A stretch of 64,000 nucleotides of DNA from Amaranthus tricolor (Eukaryota; Streptophyta; Magnoliopsida; Caryophyllales; Amaranthaceae), in NCBI RefSeq assembly GCF_026212465.1, contig NC_080059.1, forward strand, positions 7,451,811 to 7,515,810. Reading direction: 5' to 3'. Position numbers and translations under genes: made by a program. Of this stretch, positions 23,701-33,064 are shown piece after piece. The stretch's first letter is position 1. Every line of letters starts with the position of its first letter. The notes under the pieces are model-generated. The model searched no databases and had not been told where the DNA came from. It was given only the letters and a program-made list of their open reading frames with translations.

Positions 23701-25154
23701 GCATGCTTGAAAATATAGACTCCATCATATAGCGTTCCCACCCCAATCAGGTTCCTCAAAGTGTGGTCCTGTATGATACAAAACTTATCAGAGAAAATAA
23801 CAATTAACTTCTGTTTTTCCAATAATTGAGATACAGACAACAGACTACAGGTAAGAGCAGGAACAAACAAAACATTTTCCAAGATTAAGCCATCACATAA
23901 TCTGATTTTCCCCTCTTTAGTGGCCGTAGTGCTTTTACCATTTGGTAAGCCAACAGGCGAAGAAATATCATGACAATCAAAGAACAAAGACAAGTTACCA
24001 GACATATGATTGGAAGCGCCGGAATCGATTATCCAATCATTAACACCATACATACCCAAAAGTTTCTCAGTAGATGAAGTAGCATTTGGTCCCTTGAGAA
24101 CAGTCAATAATTGGGACCATTGCTCATCAGTAAGAGTGGGAGCACTAGCACGTTCAGGTTCACCTCCTTCTGTTGACGCATTGTAGCGTTGGCCACCGAC
24201 ATTAGCTGCAAAACCACCACGTGTAGAACCACGTCCAGCACCTCTGCTGCCTCGACCACGACTAGACCGGCCAATCCTGCCTCCACGTGTACGGGCAGCA
24301 ACACTCTCTGGCCAGCCAACCAACTCATAGCATCGGTCCTTTGAATGACCAGTACGGCCACAATGAGAACACACCCGTGGCTCCATTCTGCCGGACGCCA
24401 TACTAGAAGCAGCAAACCCAACAGCCGTGGAACGCACACTATCTGATGAATCTGTAACAGCCTGTTTGCGTTCATCAGAAATTATTTTAGCATACACCAC
24501 ATTTAAAGAAGGGAGGGGATCCATGAGCAACAAACCAGAAACAACCGTCCCAAATTTTGTTGGGTCTAAACCAAGACAAAATTCATGTACATGGGCACGT
24601 TCACGCAACTGGGCATATTCAGTAGCAGCGGAGCAAGTACAGACCGGTAATTTTTCAGCACTAGCCAACTCATCTTGAAGCCTACACAACTCACCAAAAT
24701 AGGCAGCAACCGAACGACCTCGTTGCTTACAATCACGGATTTGGTTCTTCAATTCAAAGACACGAGGACCATTACCAAGCGAGTAACGGTCACGTAAATC
24801 ATCCCACAACATCTGGACATCTTCCGGGAATCGCATAGTTGACCGCACGGAAATATCAAGCGTATTGTAAATCCACGCCACAAGCATTGAATTGACAATA
24901 CCCCATTGATGGTAATCGGGTGATTGCGCAGCAGGTTTAAGAATTGTACCATCGACGAAACCGAGTTTGTTCTTAGCACGCAGATTATTACGAAGAGACC
25001 GACACCATTCATCGTAATTATCCCCTTTGAGAAGAATAGGACTGATGACAGCACTGGTTCCTTCACTAGGATGAAGATAGTAAGGGGAAAAAGGTTCATA
25101 GCGTGGAGAGAAAGAACGAGAAGCATCCTGCGTGTCCTTGGGATCATCCGACAT
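20769..25154 (-). CDS. Copia gag-pol polyprotein, intact
   Basis: One open frame of 1461 residues. Gag of the UBN2 type covers about residues 38-240, then a zinc knuckle C262-C265-H270-C275 (CX2CX4HX4C) and an Arg/Gly-rich stretch (285-315). The aspartic protease motif DSGAS is at 377-381. Integrase has its HHCC domain around H505, H510, C537 and C540, and catalytic D567, D630 and E664 (in NGRVERKHR). Reverse transcriptase runs from about 975 to 1225, with QMDVHNAFLHG (D1060) and YVDD at 1144-1147. RNase H near the C-terminus shows CDSDWA and SSAEAEY. Order gag-PR-IN-RT-RH defines copia. No stop or frameshift is seen, so the element may be autonomous. The TGA (20771-20769) overlaps the polypurine tract. 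Start is the first ATG after the leader. Confidence 0.97.
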   Translation of the reverse strand: MSDDPKDTQDASRSFSPRYEPFSPYYLHPSEGTSAVISPILLKGDNYDEWCRSLRNNLRAKNKLGFVDGTILKPAAQSPDYHQWGIVNSMLVAWIYNTLDISVRSTMRFPEDVQMLWDDLRDRYSLGNGPRVFELKNQIRDCKQRGRSVAAYFGELCRLQDELASAEKLPVCTCSAATEYAQLRERAHVHEFCLGLDPTKFGTVVSGLLLMDPLPSLNVVYAKIISDERKQAVTDSSDSVRSTAVGFAASSMASGRMEPRVCSHCGRTGHSKDRCYELVGWPESVAARTRGGRIGRSSRGRGSRGAGRGSTRGGFAANVGGQRYNASTEGGEPERASAPTLTDEQWSQLLTVLKGPNATSSTEKLLGMYGVNDWIIDSGASNHMSGNLSLFFDCHDISSPVGLPNGKSTTATKEGKIRLCDGLILENVLFVPALTCSLLSVSQLLEKQKLIVIFSDKFCIIQDHTLRNLIGVGTLYDGVYIFKHARVRGLQANKVAHSDASTLWHRRLGHPSMKAISMLHGEVSSIGKHYNVCALDCQICFMGKQPRNRFPISINKASEIFDLIHCDIWGPNKIFSSNDSRFFLTIVDDFSRATWVYLIAGKDEVSRLVKQFYVMVKTQFDKRIKVLRSDNGQEFLSLGSFFRQKGILHQTTCVDTAQQNGRVERKHRHILNVARALRFQAKLPKYFWGECVLAAVHLINRTPTSLLKGKTPYECLYGVKPLYDTIRVFGCLCYAANRPRIKDKFDSRSRRCIFVGYPFGKKGWYLYDLDTYEFFVSRDVHFFEDVFPYLDSLPDAQKLHWEQYFAQPLVWDYDIDEFESREGCTMTVDAESVSSHQPLGMSAPGSMLDVQHNVSIIPAHNVSQSVEDVESATNSTETLGRGQRTKIPSTRLRGFVTNTIFSKNIDSTSCNVPASRSCSSGMPFDIAYSVDYHNFSSRHKCFLIALSNTKEPQSFREAMQSPGWRKAMQEEIDALERNGTWTLEDLPPGKRAISSGWVYKVKYTSTGDVERLKGRLVVHGNRQIPGVDYNETFAPVAKMGTVRLLLAVAVSLGWELHQMDVHNAFLHGDLGEEVYMKLPPGYQCSTPGKVCRLRKSLYGLKQAPRQWFAKLSHALKAFGFAQSYADYSLFSYVKGNVSLHVLVYVDDLIIAGSSHDAIVRFKQYLCSCFHMKDLGVLKYFLGIEVARSNEGLFLSQRKYALDVLTEAGMLGCKPIDTPMEQNHRLALCKGNPFSDPDRYRRLVGRLVYLSVTRPELSYSVHTLAQFLSAPQVEHWDAAVRVLRYIKGSPGQGILLRPISDLSLTAFCDSDWAACPLTRRSLSGYLVFLGRSLISWKTKKQPTVARSSAEAEYRSMAVTTCELKWLKSLLRSLGILHQQPMQLFCDSQSALHIAKNPVFHDRTKHIEVDCHFVRDELLNGNLQTTHVPTGHQLADILTKALGRRQFVFLLHKLGICNLHAPT

Positions 25155-25165
25155 GGCTGAAGAAC

Positions 25166-25194
<29 letters not shown>
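25166..25194. repeat. 29-base A homopolymer in the copia leader
   Basis: A run of 29 A residues on the plus strand (T in the element's transcript) lies about 12 bases upstream of the polyprotein ATG. Such a tract is prone to slippage, so its length may vary between copies or be partly an assembly artefact. Confidence 0.9.
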
Positions 25195-25196
<2 letters not shown>

Positions 25197-25238
25197 AAAG
25201 GATTAATAAATCTCTGAAACAGAGTGGCTCTGATACCA

Positions 25239-25425
25239 TGTTAATTCTTTGTGAGCAATGGAAAACTGCTGTTCCTCTCATTGATGAAAACAGCCATATA
25301 AATATTACAACCCTAAACCAAGACTTCTAGTACAAGAAGAACTCTATATTCATACAGAATATTTTGCATGCCTAATATACATAAGGAATATATTACTTGC
25401 TTAAGATATATAAACTTGCCTAATA
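25239..25425 (-). repeat. 5' LTR of the copia element
   Basis: 187 bases, next to the tRNA primer binding site at 25227-25238. This copy should drive transcription leftward. Identity with the other LTR implies very recent insertion. Confidence 0.96.
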
Positions 25426-27626
25426 AATGCCCTATGTCTCATTGAAATTAACTTAATTATATTATGTGAGAGTTTTAAATAATACAATTTTAATTGGACA
25501 TATGAGTAAGTTACAGGGTGCGATCTGCCCTGCAAAAGAGAAAAGCAAACTACACAGATCAAATGAAGCCATGTGATATGATCAGGTTGCAGGATTTATA
25601 TAGGGACAACATAAGTTTTATAAAAGAAAAAAGCTAATGGATTTGAAAATTTTTGGTGAGCTTTCTTGATCATCTTTAGGTTTTGGACTTGTTTTGATGT
25701 ATAAAAAGATTTGGATCACTTTATATAATTTATGTAAGTTAAAAGAATTTGATCACTTTGGAAACCTCTTTTTCTTTTCTTTTGCTATTAACATGCCTTG
25801 ATCACTTTCTGGTCTTCACACCAACAAAAACTTTTTTTGGCTAACCAACTAAAAAATGGTTGATTAAAAAAGTTAGGTTACAAGTTCATGTGTGAGCTAA
25901 CTTTTATCAAGTGTCAAATCTTAAATGCTATTTTTAATTTTTCTTTTAAAAAAAAAATAAATACTCGCCCAAGAAATTTTCATGGTTTTGGTGATGTAAA
26001 TATATAATAAAAATATATATATTTAAATGAAAATGTTTGCAAAACCGTTACGATGCTAAGAACGATACGAACAACAATGAACAAAACAACGTTTGACAAT
26101 GTAAACTAATCAAAAGAGACACAAGGATTTAAGGAGGTTCACCCAATGATGGCTACGTCCTCCGTGGTGTGTAGTTTCTGTTTATATTATATCAAAAGAG
26201 TATAAACAACACTTCTAAATGAAGAATTACAATTGAGTAAGAGATAAAAACAAAAGGCTATGTGTTTGGCTTAGGGGTTGTGTTTGATGTGTTTGATGTG
26301 TGAGTATGAGAGCTCTATATATAGTACTAGGTACAAGAATATCAATAGCTCACTTGAATACATAGTTAATATTAAGTAATGAATAATATGAAATAACTCC
26401 AAGGATTTGAAAGGTCGAAAATCAGCATCCCATGCACATCAGAGGATCCGCTCGATCAGAACAGGGAGCTCGCTCGGTCGAGCGAGCATCAGCTACATTC
26501 TGGAGCATTCTGTCTGACCGTTCGACCCACCAATATGGCTCGCTCGGTCGAGCGACCTCTCTGATTCCTCTGTCAGAATTCTGATCGAGCTACAATAAAT
26601 CAAACCCTTTCTACTTCACCCATAATTCTTCATGAATACTCTCCACATAATACACCCATTTGCATTTCACAAACCAAGAGTCACACACATGAATACACAC
26701 TTTAATTTGTGCACTCAAGTCACACATACCATTCATAACATTAAATATAGGGTTGATTCTTGAGATAAGTCTAAGGGAAAACCGTCTAGAGTTTTGGACC
26801 TTCCTCAAGGTCTAAAATTTAAATTTGTTTTGAGCTAATTAAAGGGTTTAAAGATGTTATTAAAAAAATTATTTAGAAGTAAATAAATTGATGTTTTGGG
26901 AAAGTTAATAATCAAAATTTCAATTACTGTAAACCTCAGCGTGCTTTCTCCTTAGAAAATACTTTGAAAATGGCAATACAGCTTTATTAGTCAATGTTTC
27001 TCGATGACAATGGACATCAATTTAAATAGATTTTTTTAAATAAGATGCCAATATATATATATATATATTAAGATTTTCAAATAATATCTCAAAATTGAAA
27101 TTTTTTGAAATTGAACAAAACTTTAGACGTTGAAAATTAGTACACAATCCTTTCAATAAAAAGGAAAAGTTAGTACACAATAAAAAAGACTATATATTTT
27201 GGATAACGTCAATGATTTGAGTGTTTGATTTACTTTTCATAAACAACGTTTCTTAATATTTATCGGAATACAAAATAATAATAATAAAAAAAGCATATTG
27301 AAGAGTTAATTCACTCAAAGCATGGTGTTCTGTGAAATACTTCTATAATATTCATATTAATTAGTACAATAATCTCAAAAGTCGAAGTATAAAAGTTAAA
27401 AAAATTATGAATTAATCATGCTGCCAGTTAGCACATTTAGGCAGTCAAAGATTAGCTTGTTGAAATATATGCCTTTGGACTTCGAGTAAACACGTATGGT
27501 CTCTTATGTTTTGTACCTATGCACTATGAAATGAAGTATGAATGTATGATGTAAATTGCTCATTTTTCCCTTTTAATTTATTTGTTCAATTTTCAAAAAA
27601 AAAATATCTCTTCAAATTTTAATTAA
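25426..27626. other. Intergenic region with an LTR-like repeat
   Basis: AT-rich flank of the copia insertion, then a less AT-rich block at about 26020-26830 that looks like part of a longer LTR (listed separately). The remainder to 27626 is AT-rich with no recognised gene. Confidence 0.55.
26020..26830. repeat. Probable solo LTR or LTR fragment with near-palindromic GC-rich motifs
   Basis: The block contains 'aggaggttcacccaatgatg' followed by 'gctacgtcctcc', wording I associate with plant LTR elements, and a TATA-like 'gctctatatatagtac' near 26312. Two copies of a near-palindrome, GCTCGCTCGGTCGAGCGA, occur at 26468 and 26538. Exact borders, partner LTR and target duplication were not found, so this is a tentative repeat call. 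The 65-codon minus-strand frame at 26611-26808 is not considered a gene. Confidence 0.45.
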
Positions 27627-27629
27627 ATG

Positions 27630-27991
27630 CACTACAGCAAATTTAACTTTTCGCGACAATGAATTTAGTGACATTAAAAAAATGTCACTGATTTATATTT
27701 TTAGTGTAATAATTGTTGGTTTTATTTTAAGTTTCACTATAAAGTGATTTAGTGACACTTTATTTGACCTTTAGTGACATAAATAATTGTTACTATAGTC
27801 TATAGTGACATTTATGAAAATGTCACTAAATCTAATGTCGCGAGAAGTTTAGTGTAAATTTTTTATTATGCTGCTAAAAAGTTTAATAAATATCACTAAA
27901 TCCACCATATATACTATTAGAAATTTAAAGTAGTGACATTCAAATTAAATATCGCTAAATATATCCCACTAAAAAAAATTATGTTATAGTG
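27630..27991. mobile_element. CACTA-type MITE, 362 bp, with 3-bp target duplication
   Basis: The element starts CACTACAGCAAATTTAAC and ends GTTATAGTG, whose inverse is CACTATAAC. It is flanked by ATG on both sides (27627-27629 and 27992-27994), the 3-bp duplication typical of CACTA elements. Inside, 'tagtgacatt' and its complement 'aatgtcacta' recur on both strands, and 'cgcgacaatg' near the left pairs with 'aatgtcgcgag' at 27834. It codes for nothing. Confidence 0.75.
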
Positions 27992-28580
27992 ATGTAACAT
28001 ATAAATTGACATCGAGGAAGTATATAATTTTCTATATTCGACAATTTAATTAGTCAAGAGAGTTTTTAATAGTGAGGGATTTTTTTCATGAAGTTGATGA
28101 ATGTTGAGATTATTAATAAAGAACGACCTTTTATAAAGATATGCAATTTGATATTGAAAGGATACATAAACAGCTTAATGTATTTCTAACCTTTATTACA
28201 ATACAAAATCATCATTAACCCTGATTAAAGTTAGTGTTTGTTACTCAATTTGCGTTGCAAAATCAATTTGTGTTACAGTAAAAGATTAACTCTAATGTCA
28301 ACATAATAAAATATTAATTTGAATTGTAAAAATGATATTTGTTGGGAATGTGCGTTCATATGATTGATCTAGCTGATGAGAGGATTGGTTTGTGAATTTG
28401 TTATATCAATTATGAATTTTACTATTAGGGCCCCAACAAAAATTTATAATAAGTTTTGATATTATGTTTATTTAATTTTTTTTAATTTAGATTCGAAAAT
28501 CAAGTAATTAAACTAAAGATATTATATTAATTGTAAACTAATATTTGACAGCTCTTAGTCTCTTACAGTTAAAAAAATAT

Positions 28581-29080
28581 TGGGAATTCCACGTGGTAAC
28601 CCTGAGGTATTATGTATTCCACATGATAAACAAAATTTTTTAAAAATTCACGCGGTAACCCTAAGGTTACCAAATTTATCCTCGGTGATCTTTTTATCCA
28701 AAAAAAGTTTGAAAACGTTGATTTAGTAATGATAATGATTATTATACGCGTATTTAACCCTTTCACTAAATCCCATTGCATCAAAAGCTTATATTTCCCC
28801 AAAACATAAAACCTAAAATGTGATTTGGAGAAAAGATGAGAAAGTTAGGTTTTATGTTTTTTTGGAAAATATAAGATTTTGACGCAATGTGATTTGGTAA
28901 AAGGGTTAAATAAGAGTACCACAATCGTTATCCTTACTGAATTAACGTTTCTAATCGTTTGATAAAAAGGTGACGGAGGATGAATTGGGTAAACCTCAGG
29001 GTTACTGTGTGGATTTTTAAAAAACTTTAGTTACCACGTGAAAAACCCAATATCTCAAGGTTACCACGTGAAATTTCCCA
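28581..29080. mobile_element. 500-bp fold-back MITE with long inverted repeats
   Basis: The ends TGGGAATTCCACGTGGTAAC and, in inverse, TGGGAAATTTCACGTGGTAA are matching inverted repeats. Pairing continues with interruptions through most of the element: 'aatttatcctc', 'aaccctttcactaaatc' and 'aaaacataaaacctaa' on the left each have an inverse partner on the right. The 7-base direct repeat AAAATAT flanks it (28574-28580 and 29081-29087). The frame at 28569-28802 lies across one arm and is not a gene. Superfamily is uncertain. Confidence 0.7.
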
Positions 29081-29087
29081 AAAATAT

Positions 29088-30039
29088 GTGAAACCCCTTT
29101 TAAGCTTAAGGGTCTAAATGAGCAAATACCTTATATATGCTATAAATCACCATTAACCAAAAAATAATAAAGGGGTTAATATACGAATCTATGATTTCTA
29201 GATTTAAAATTTTACTCTTAACCACTAAAACCTTGTGTTGTTGATTTAATTTTTAGTGATCCTAGTGACTTTTACCAAGTAAAACTAATTTTTATTGATC
29301 ACAATTGATTTATACTTATTGTAACCGATTTTTAATTATTAAAACTGAATTTTACTAATCGAAATTGATTTTTAGTTATAAATTACAACTGAGTTGTACT
29401 AATTAAAATTGATTTTTACTTATTGCAATTGATTTTTAATAATTATAACTAATTTTTAGTGATTAAAATTAATTGAAATTGCATTGGGCATCATTGTGAC
29501 AGTGTAAGTGGTCTCAATCCACAGGACAACCAAAAAGAGTGTTTCTTTTCCTTATTATCTCACACTTTCGGAGTAGAGTCCATTATTTTTCTTTAACTAC
29601 TTCTCTAAGTTCCATGAATCCTGTGTTAATAAATAATAACCAAACGTTCAAACCCAATAAAGTAGCGAAAGCATCTAATCTAGTCCCAACTCTCAAGTCC
29701 CAACAATAATGAAATATTCTAATAAAAGCATGCATATACAGTCACATACAGCCTTTTCCTGCAATTTTTATGTTTTCCATTTTTATATTCAAATACATCA
29801 AACACGATTTTCAGCTCTGCAGCCGCATCTTAGACTATCCTCCACTTTTTTGATTGTGATTCAACACTATTTTGATCCTAATAATCCTTCCTATTCACCC
29901 TAGCTATTAGTGATCATTCCATTAAAACAAATTAAACACTTCTTTGACTATATTATAAATTATAAATTAAAAATAAAATGAATCGAATTAGGAATTAAGA
30001 GATTAGGGATAAATTTAAAAAAGTCTTTATTTTCAAAAA
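29088..30039. other. AT-rich intergenic DNA with a degenerate tandem repeat
   Basis: At about 29255-29475 a unit of roughly 25 bases of the form 'aaattgatttttanttatta' recurs about nine times with heavy divergence. The rest has no recognisable gene; the 64-codon frame at 29709-29903 looks like chance. Confidence 0.5.
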
Positions 30040-30547
30040 ATGCGCAAAAATAGATTAAGGTGGTTTAAACATGTGCAGAGAAAGACTTTCGACGCCAAGA
30101 GAGTAGAAAACATTATAGTAAAGGATAAGAGGAGTCGAGGAAGTCCCATGAGAACTTGAGATGAACAAATAAAAGTTGACTTGCATGACTTAAACCTCTC
30201 TGAAGGTCTGACTAGGGATAGGGGTAGTTGAAGGCGTCATATCCATGTTTTAGGCTACTGATGTCATCTTAGATTACCTTTTGATGTTTTTTCCCTCTTG
30301 CTTATCTCGTTTCTTTTACTATTAGTTTTTTTGTTTTCTTTTTTTGTAGTTGGTTCTACTTATTTATTTTATTTATAGGAATTTAATTTATCTTTCCCGT
30401 GTAGTTACATCTCTTTATCTTTCTCAAGCCGGAGGACTCCTTTGGCCGTGCTCTCCTTCATGTGTATGAGTTGCCGCCGTCCTTTTCTCCCCGGACCCTG
30501 TCCATAGTTTTTCTATGAACGGGATACACTGGGTAAGATGATGATGA
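30040..30547 (+). mobile_element. RTE-type LINE, 3' end with decayed reverse-transcriptase C-terminus
   Basis: A frame from 30040 reads LRWFKHVQRKTFDAKRVE, then KDKRSRGSP and HDLNLSEGLTRDRG, ending RRHIHVLGY at about 30260. This is the conserved C-terminal tail of plant RTE-like LINE polyproteins. Two in-frame TGA codons sit where the family has Trp (before DEQIKV and before RRHIHV). A 3' UTR follows, with 'cggaccctgtccatag' and a terminal 'gatgatgatga' tail at 30536-30547, typical of RTE 3' ends. The 5' part is missing, as usual for truncated LINE insertions. Confidence 0.75.
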
Positions 30548-31165
30548 AATTAAAAATAAAATATAAGTTAAAAGTGATTAATGAACAGTGTCACACATTT
30601 ATCATTAATGAGTCATATAAATAAGGCCTGAATTAATATAATGAGATAAATATTTTAAAGGTTTTTAGAAATTATTTGTCAAATTAAAGCTTTTGATATA
30701 AGTTAATTTTATTACCATATAAAAGTGAATCTTATTTCATTTGGAATATAAACCATTTAAAAAAAAAAAAAAAAAAAAACTTGAATTTATTCGATTATTG
30801 TTGCCCACGTTGCTAGCCCTACCTTTTCATCGGTTGAAGCATGTAACTCATTAATCTTAAAATCTTATATTAACTACTTCTTAATTAAAAAAATAGTTGA
30901 TTAGGTGTTGAACTCATCATCAACAACCAAATACTAGTCGATTTCAACCATTTGTACCTTATTTGTTTTTTTTTTGTTTACAGAGATTAAGAAATTAAGC
31001 ATTATAGATTACAATAATGTGATATTCAAGAATAAGAGAGAGAATCTAAAGAGTAAAAGTGATAGTGTCATATCTAAAATTAAAAAAATTAAATTTATTT
31101 AGACAAAATAAAATAAAAAATAGACAATTTAAAAGAGACATAAGAGTAACCTTTACAAATAGTAA

Positions 31166-31638
31166 GGCTATGTTCTTTTTGTTGAATATGATATGATTGA
31201 AGGTTTCAATTTATTAATGTTTGATTTAATTTGATCTAATCTTGTCTAATTTGATTTACTCTGGTCTGATTTGATTTTATATGACTTGATATGATTTTCA
31301 ATTAATATGACTAAACTAATATTAATCATATAACATATACATCTTTCTATCCAACTCAAAGTTGATGATTTAAAGTTAAACTAAACACAAAACTATTAAT
31401 CGACTGGAAAAATCTAAATAGCATCATTATAGCTAATATATATAAAAATAGCTAAATAATAATAATAATTGGTAACACCAATAATAATAAGGATAAATAA
31501 TAAACATAAGTACTAAGATCTGATCTGGTCTAATTTGATATTTTATGATCTTATCCTATCTAATCTTATCTTATGAGTTTTTGATAGAATTAGTGTTAAT
31601 CAAAATCAATAAGTTGAAGAATGAGGAGAACATAGCCC
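31166..31638. mobile_element. hAT-like MITE
   Basis: The left end GGCTATGTTCTTTTTGTTGA and the right end GAGGAGAACATAGCCC are inverted repeats. The flanks share CAAAT (left CAAATAGT, right CAAATCTT), which may be a decayed 8-bp duplication. The interior is built from variants of 'tgatctaatcttgtctaatt' on both sides. About 473 bases, no coding. Confidence 0.5.
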
Positions 31639-32514
31639 AAATCTTCCAGAATAGTACTCCTTAAGTATAATTGCTAGATTTGGGCACACACTTTGAAAAT
31701 TGAAACAAGGGGTAACTAATAAGTAAGTAATAACCCAACACCCTTAAAAAAGAAAGTAGTCCATCTACATAAGGCAATACAAGATAGACCCCACCAAAAA
31801 GGGAGCGTCTCCATAATAATTTCCATGATAATTCCCCCTTGCATTGGTCTACTCAAGGAGAATGTGTGAGTTAGAGAGAGAAAAATATAATGATGATGAT
31901 GGTGAGAGCACGCAATCAAGTGTTGGACTTTTCTTCTTAACTTCTTTCAATAGACAATAGACAATAGGTAGGGAAGTATGAATTAAAACTAATGTACAAC
32001 TATTTATACTCTTAAATATTTATCTTTCTTTCTTTATTTGAAATACTATTATATTTTTTGTTTATTATTTTTATTCTTTTCTTCTTTAAATTTTTTCTCA
32101 ACATTCAAGTATTTTCTTATATCCTTTTATTATTTCTCTTTTCTACTTTATATATATCCCACTATATAAATTTTTTAATATTTTCATATTTTTTAATTTA
32201 TTATATTAATTTTATAATATTGATTTGGTGATGTTAATTATTCTGTGGGTTCTCAATTATAAAATATATCGATAATTAATTGATTACTAATTATAAATAG
32301 TAAATGAAAAATTAACATATCAATTAGTTATCAATAATAAAATGTAACGATAATTAATAATAAATTAAGACATCAAAAGATATTATCAAACAAGATATAA
32401 AAAATTGACAAAAACATTAAAATTTTAAAACGAAATTAGGAAACATGCCATGAAATTAAATTACGTAGAGAATTTAAAATACGGAGTAGTAAAATACGAG
32501 CTTCTGAACTTTTT
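31639..32514. other. AT-rich intergenic DNA
   Basis: Nothing recognisable. The minus-strand frame at 31716-31919 is His/Ser low-complexity sequence and is not supported as a gene. Confidence 0.5.
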
Positions 32515-32522
32515 GTCGCATC

Positions 32523-33050
32523 TAGAGGTGAACACGGTCTGGTTTGGTCTAGTCAGACACTAAAATCAGACCAAACCAGAAATTTCAGTCTGAAAATTTT
32601 TTAGACCGGACTGGACCATTTAAATCACCAGACCAGACCGGAACATACCGTTTTACAATGGTCTGGTCTGGTCTACGGTATTTTATTTTTATATTTTCAT
32701 CCAAATTAATACATGTATTTATGCAAATAATTCACACTTACAATTAATAAATATAATAATTTGTAATTAGTTGATAACATCAACATCATTCAAGTATATA
32801 TTGCTATATAAAAATAACTACATCTTAAAATATCTAGGTAGCAACTTAATTTTTTAACTACAAAATTATGATTTTTTACCATAGTACGGTTTGCGGTCCA
32901 ATCTGGTCTGAAAAATAAAAAAACGAGACCAGACCATAAACCGTAATTTAATTTGAAAAAAAACAGACCAAACCATTTAAACCGTAGACCAGACCAAATA
33001 CTAAAATTCCGGTTTGGTTTACGGTTTAGACCAAACTTTGTTCAGCCCTA
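32523..33050. mobile_element. hAT-type MITE with 8-bp target duplication
   Basis: The element starts TAGAGGTGAACACGGTCTGG and ends TTTGTTCAGCCCTA, imperfect inverted repeats of the TAGRG type used by plant hAT elements. Flanks are GTCGCATC (32515-32522) and GTCACATC (33051-33058), an 8-bp duplication with one change. The inside is packed with 'tctggtctggtcta' and its complement 'agaccagacc' on both arms, giving many possible hairpins. 528 bases, no coding. Confidence 0.72.
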
Positions 33051-33064
33051 GTCACATCCTCCTT

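Larger units (their letters stand above)
20575..25425 (-). mobile_element. Complete Ty1/copia LTR retrotransposon, very young
   Basis: A 4851-bp element in minus orientation. The two 187-bp LTRs (20575-20761 and 25239-25425) look identical base for base. The insertion is flanked by a perfect 5-bp duplication, AATGC, at 20570-20574 and 25426-25430. The primer binding site GCTCTGATACCA (25227-25238, reading TGGTATCAGAGC on the minus strand) matches the 3' end of initiator tRNA-Met. The polypurine tract TTGAGGGGGAG abuts the 3' LTR at 20762-20772. On the minus strand the LTR starts TA and ends CA, not the usual TG...CA. One intact polyprotein gene fills the inside. The reverse-transcriptase motifs look like the Ale/Retrofit lineage, from memory. 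Confidence 0.97.

Noticed and set aside
21372..25160. Many ORFs of 60-140 codons inside the copia element
   Set aside because: Shadows of the polyprotein frame on other frames and the opposite strand.
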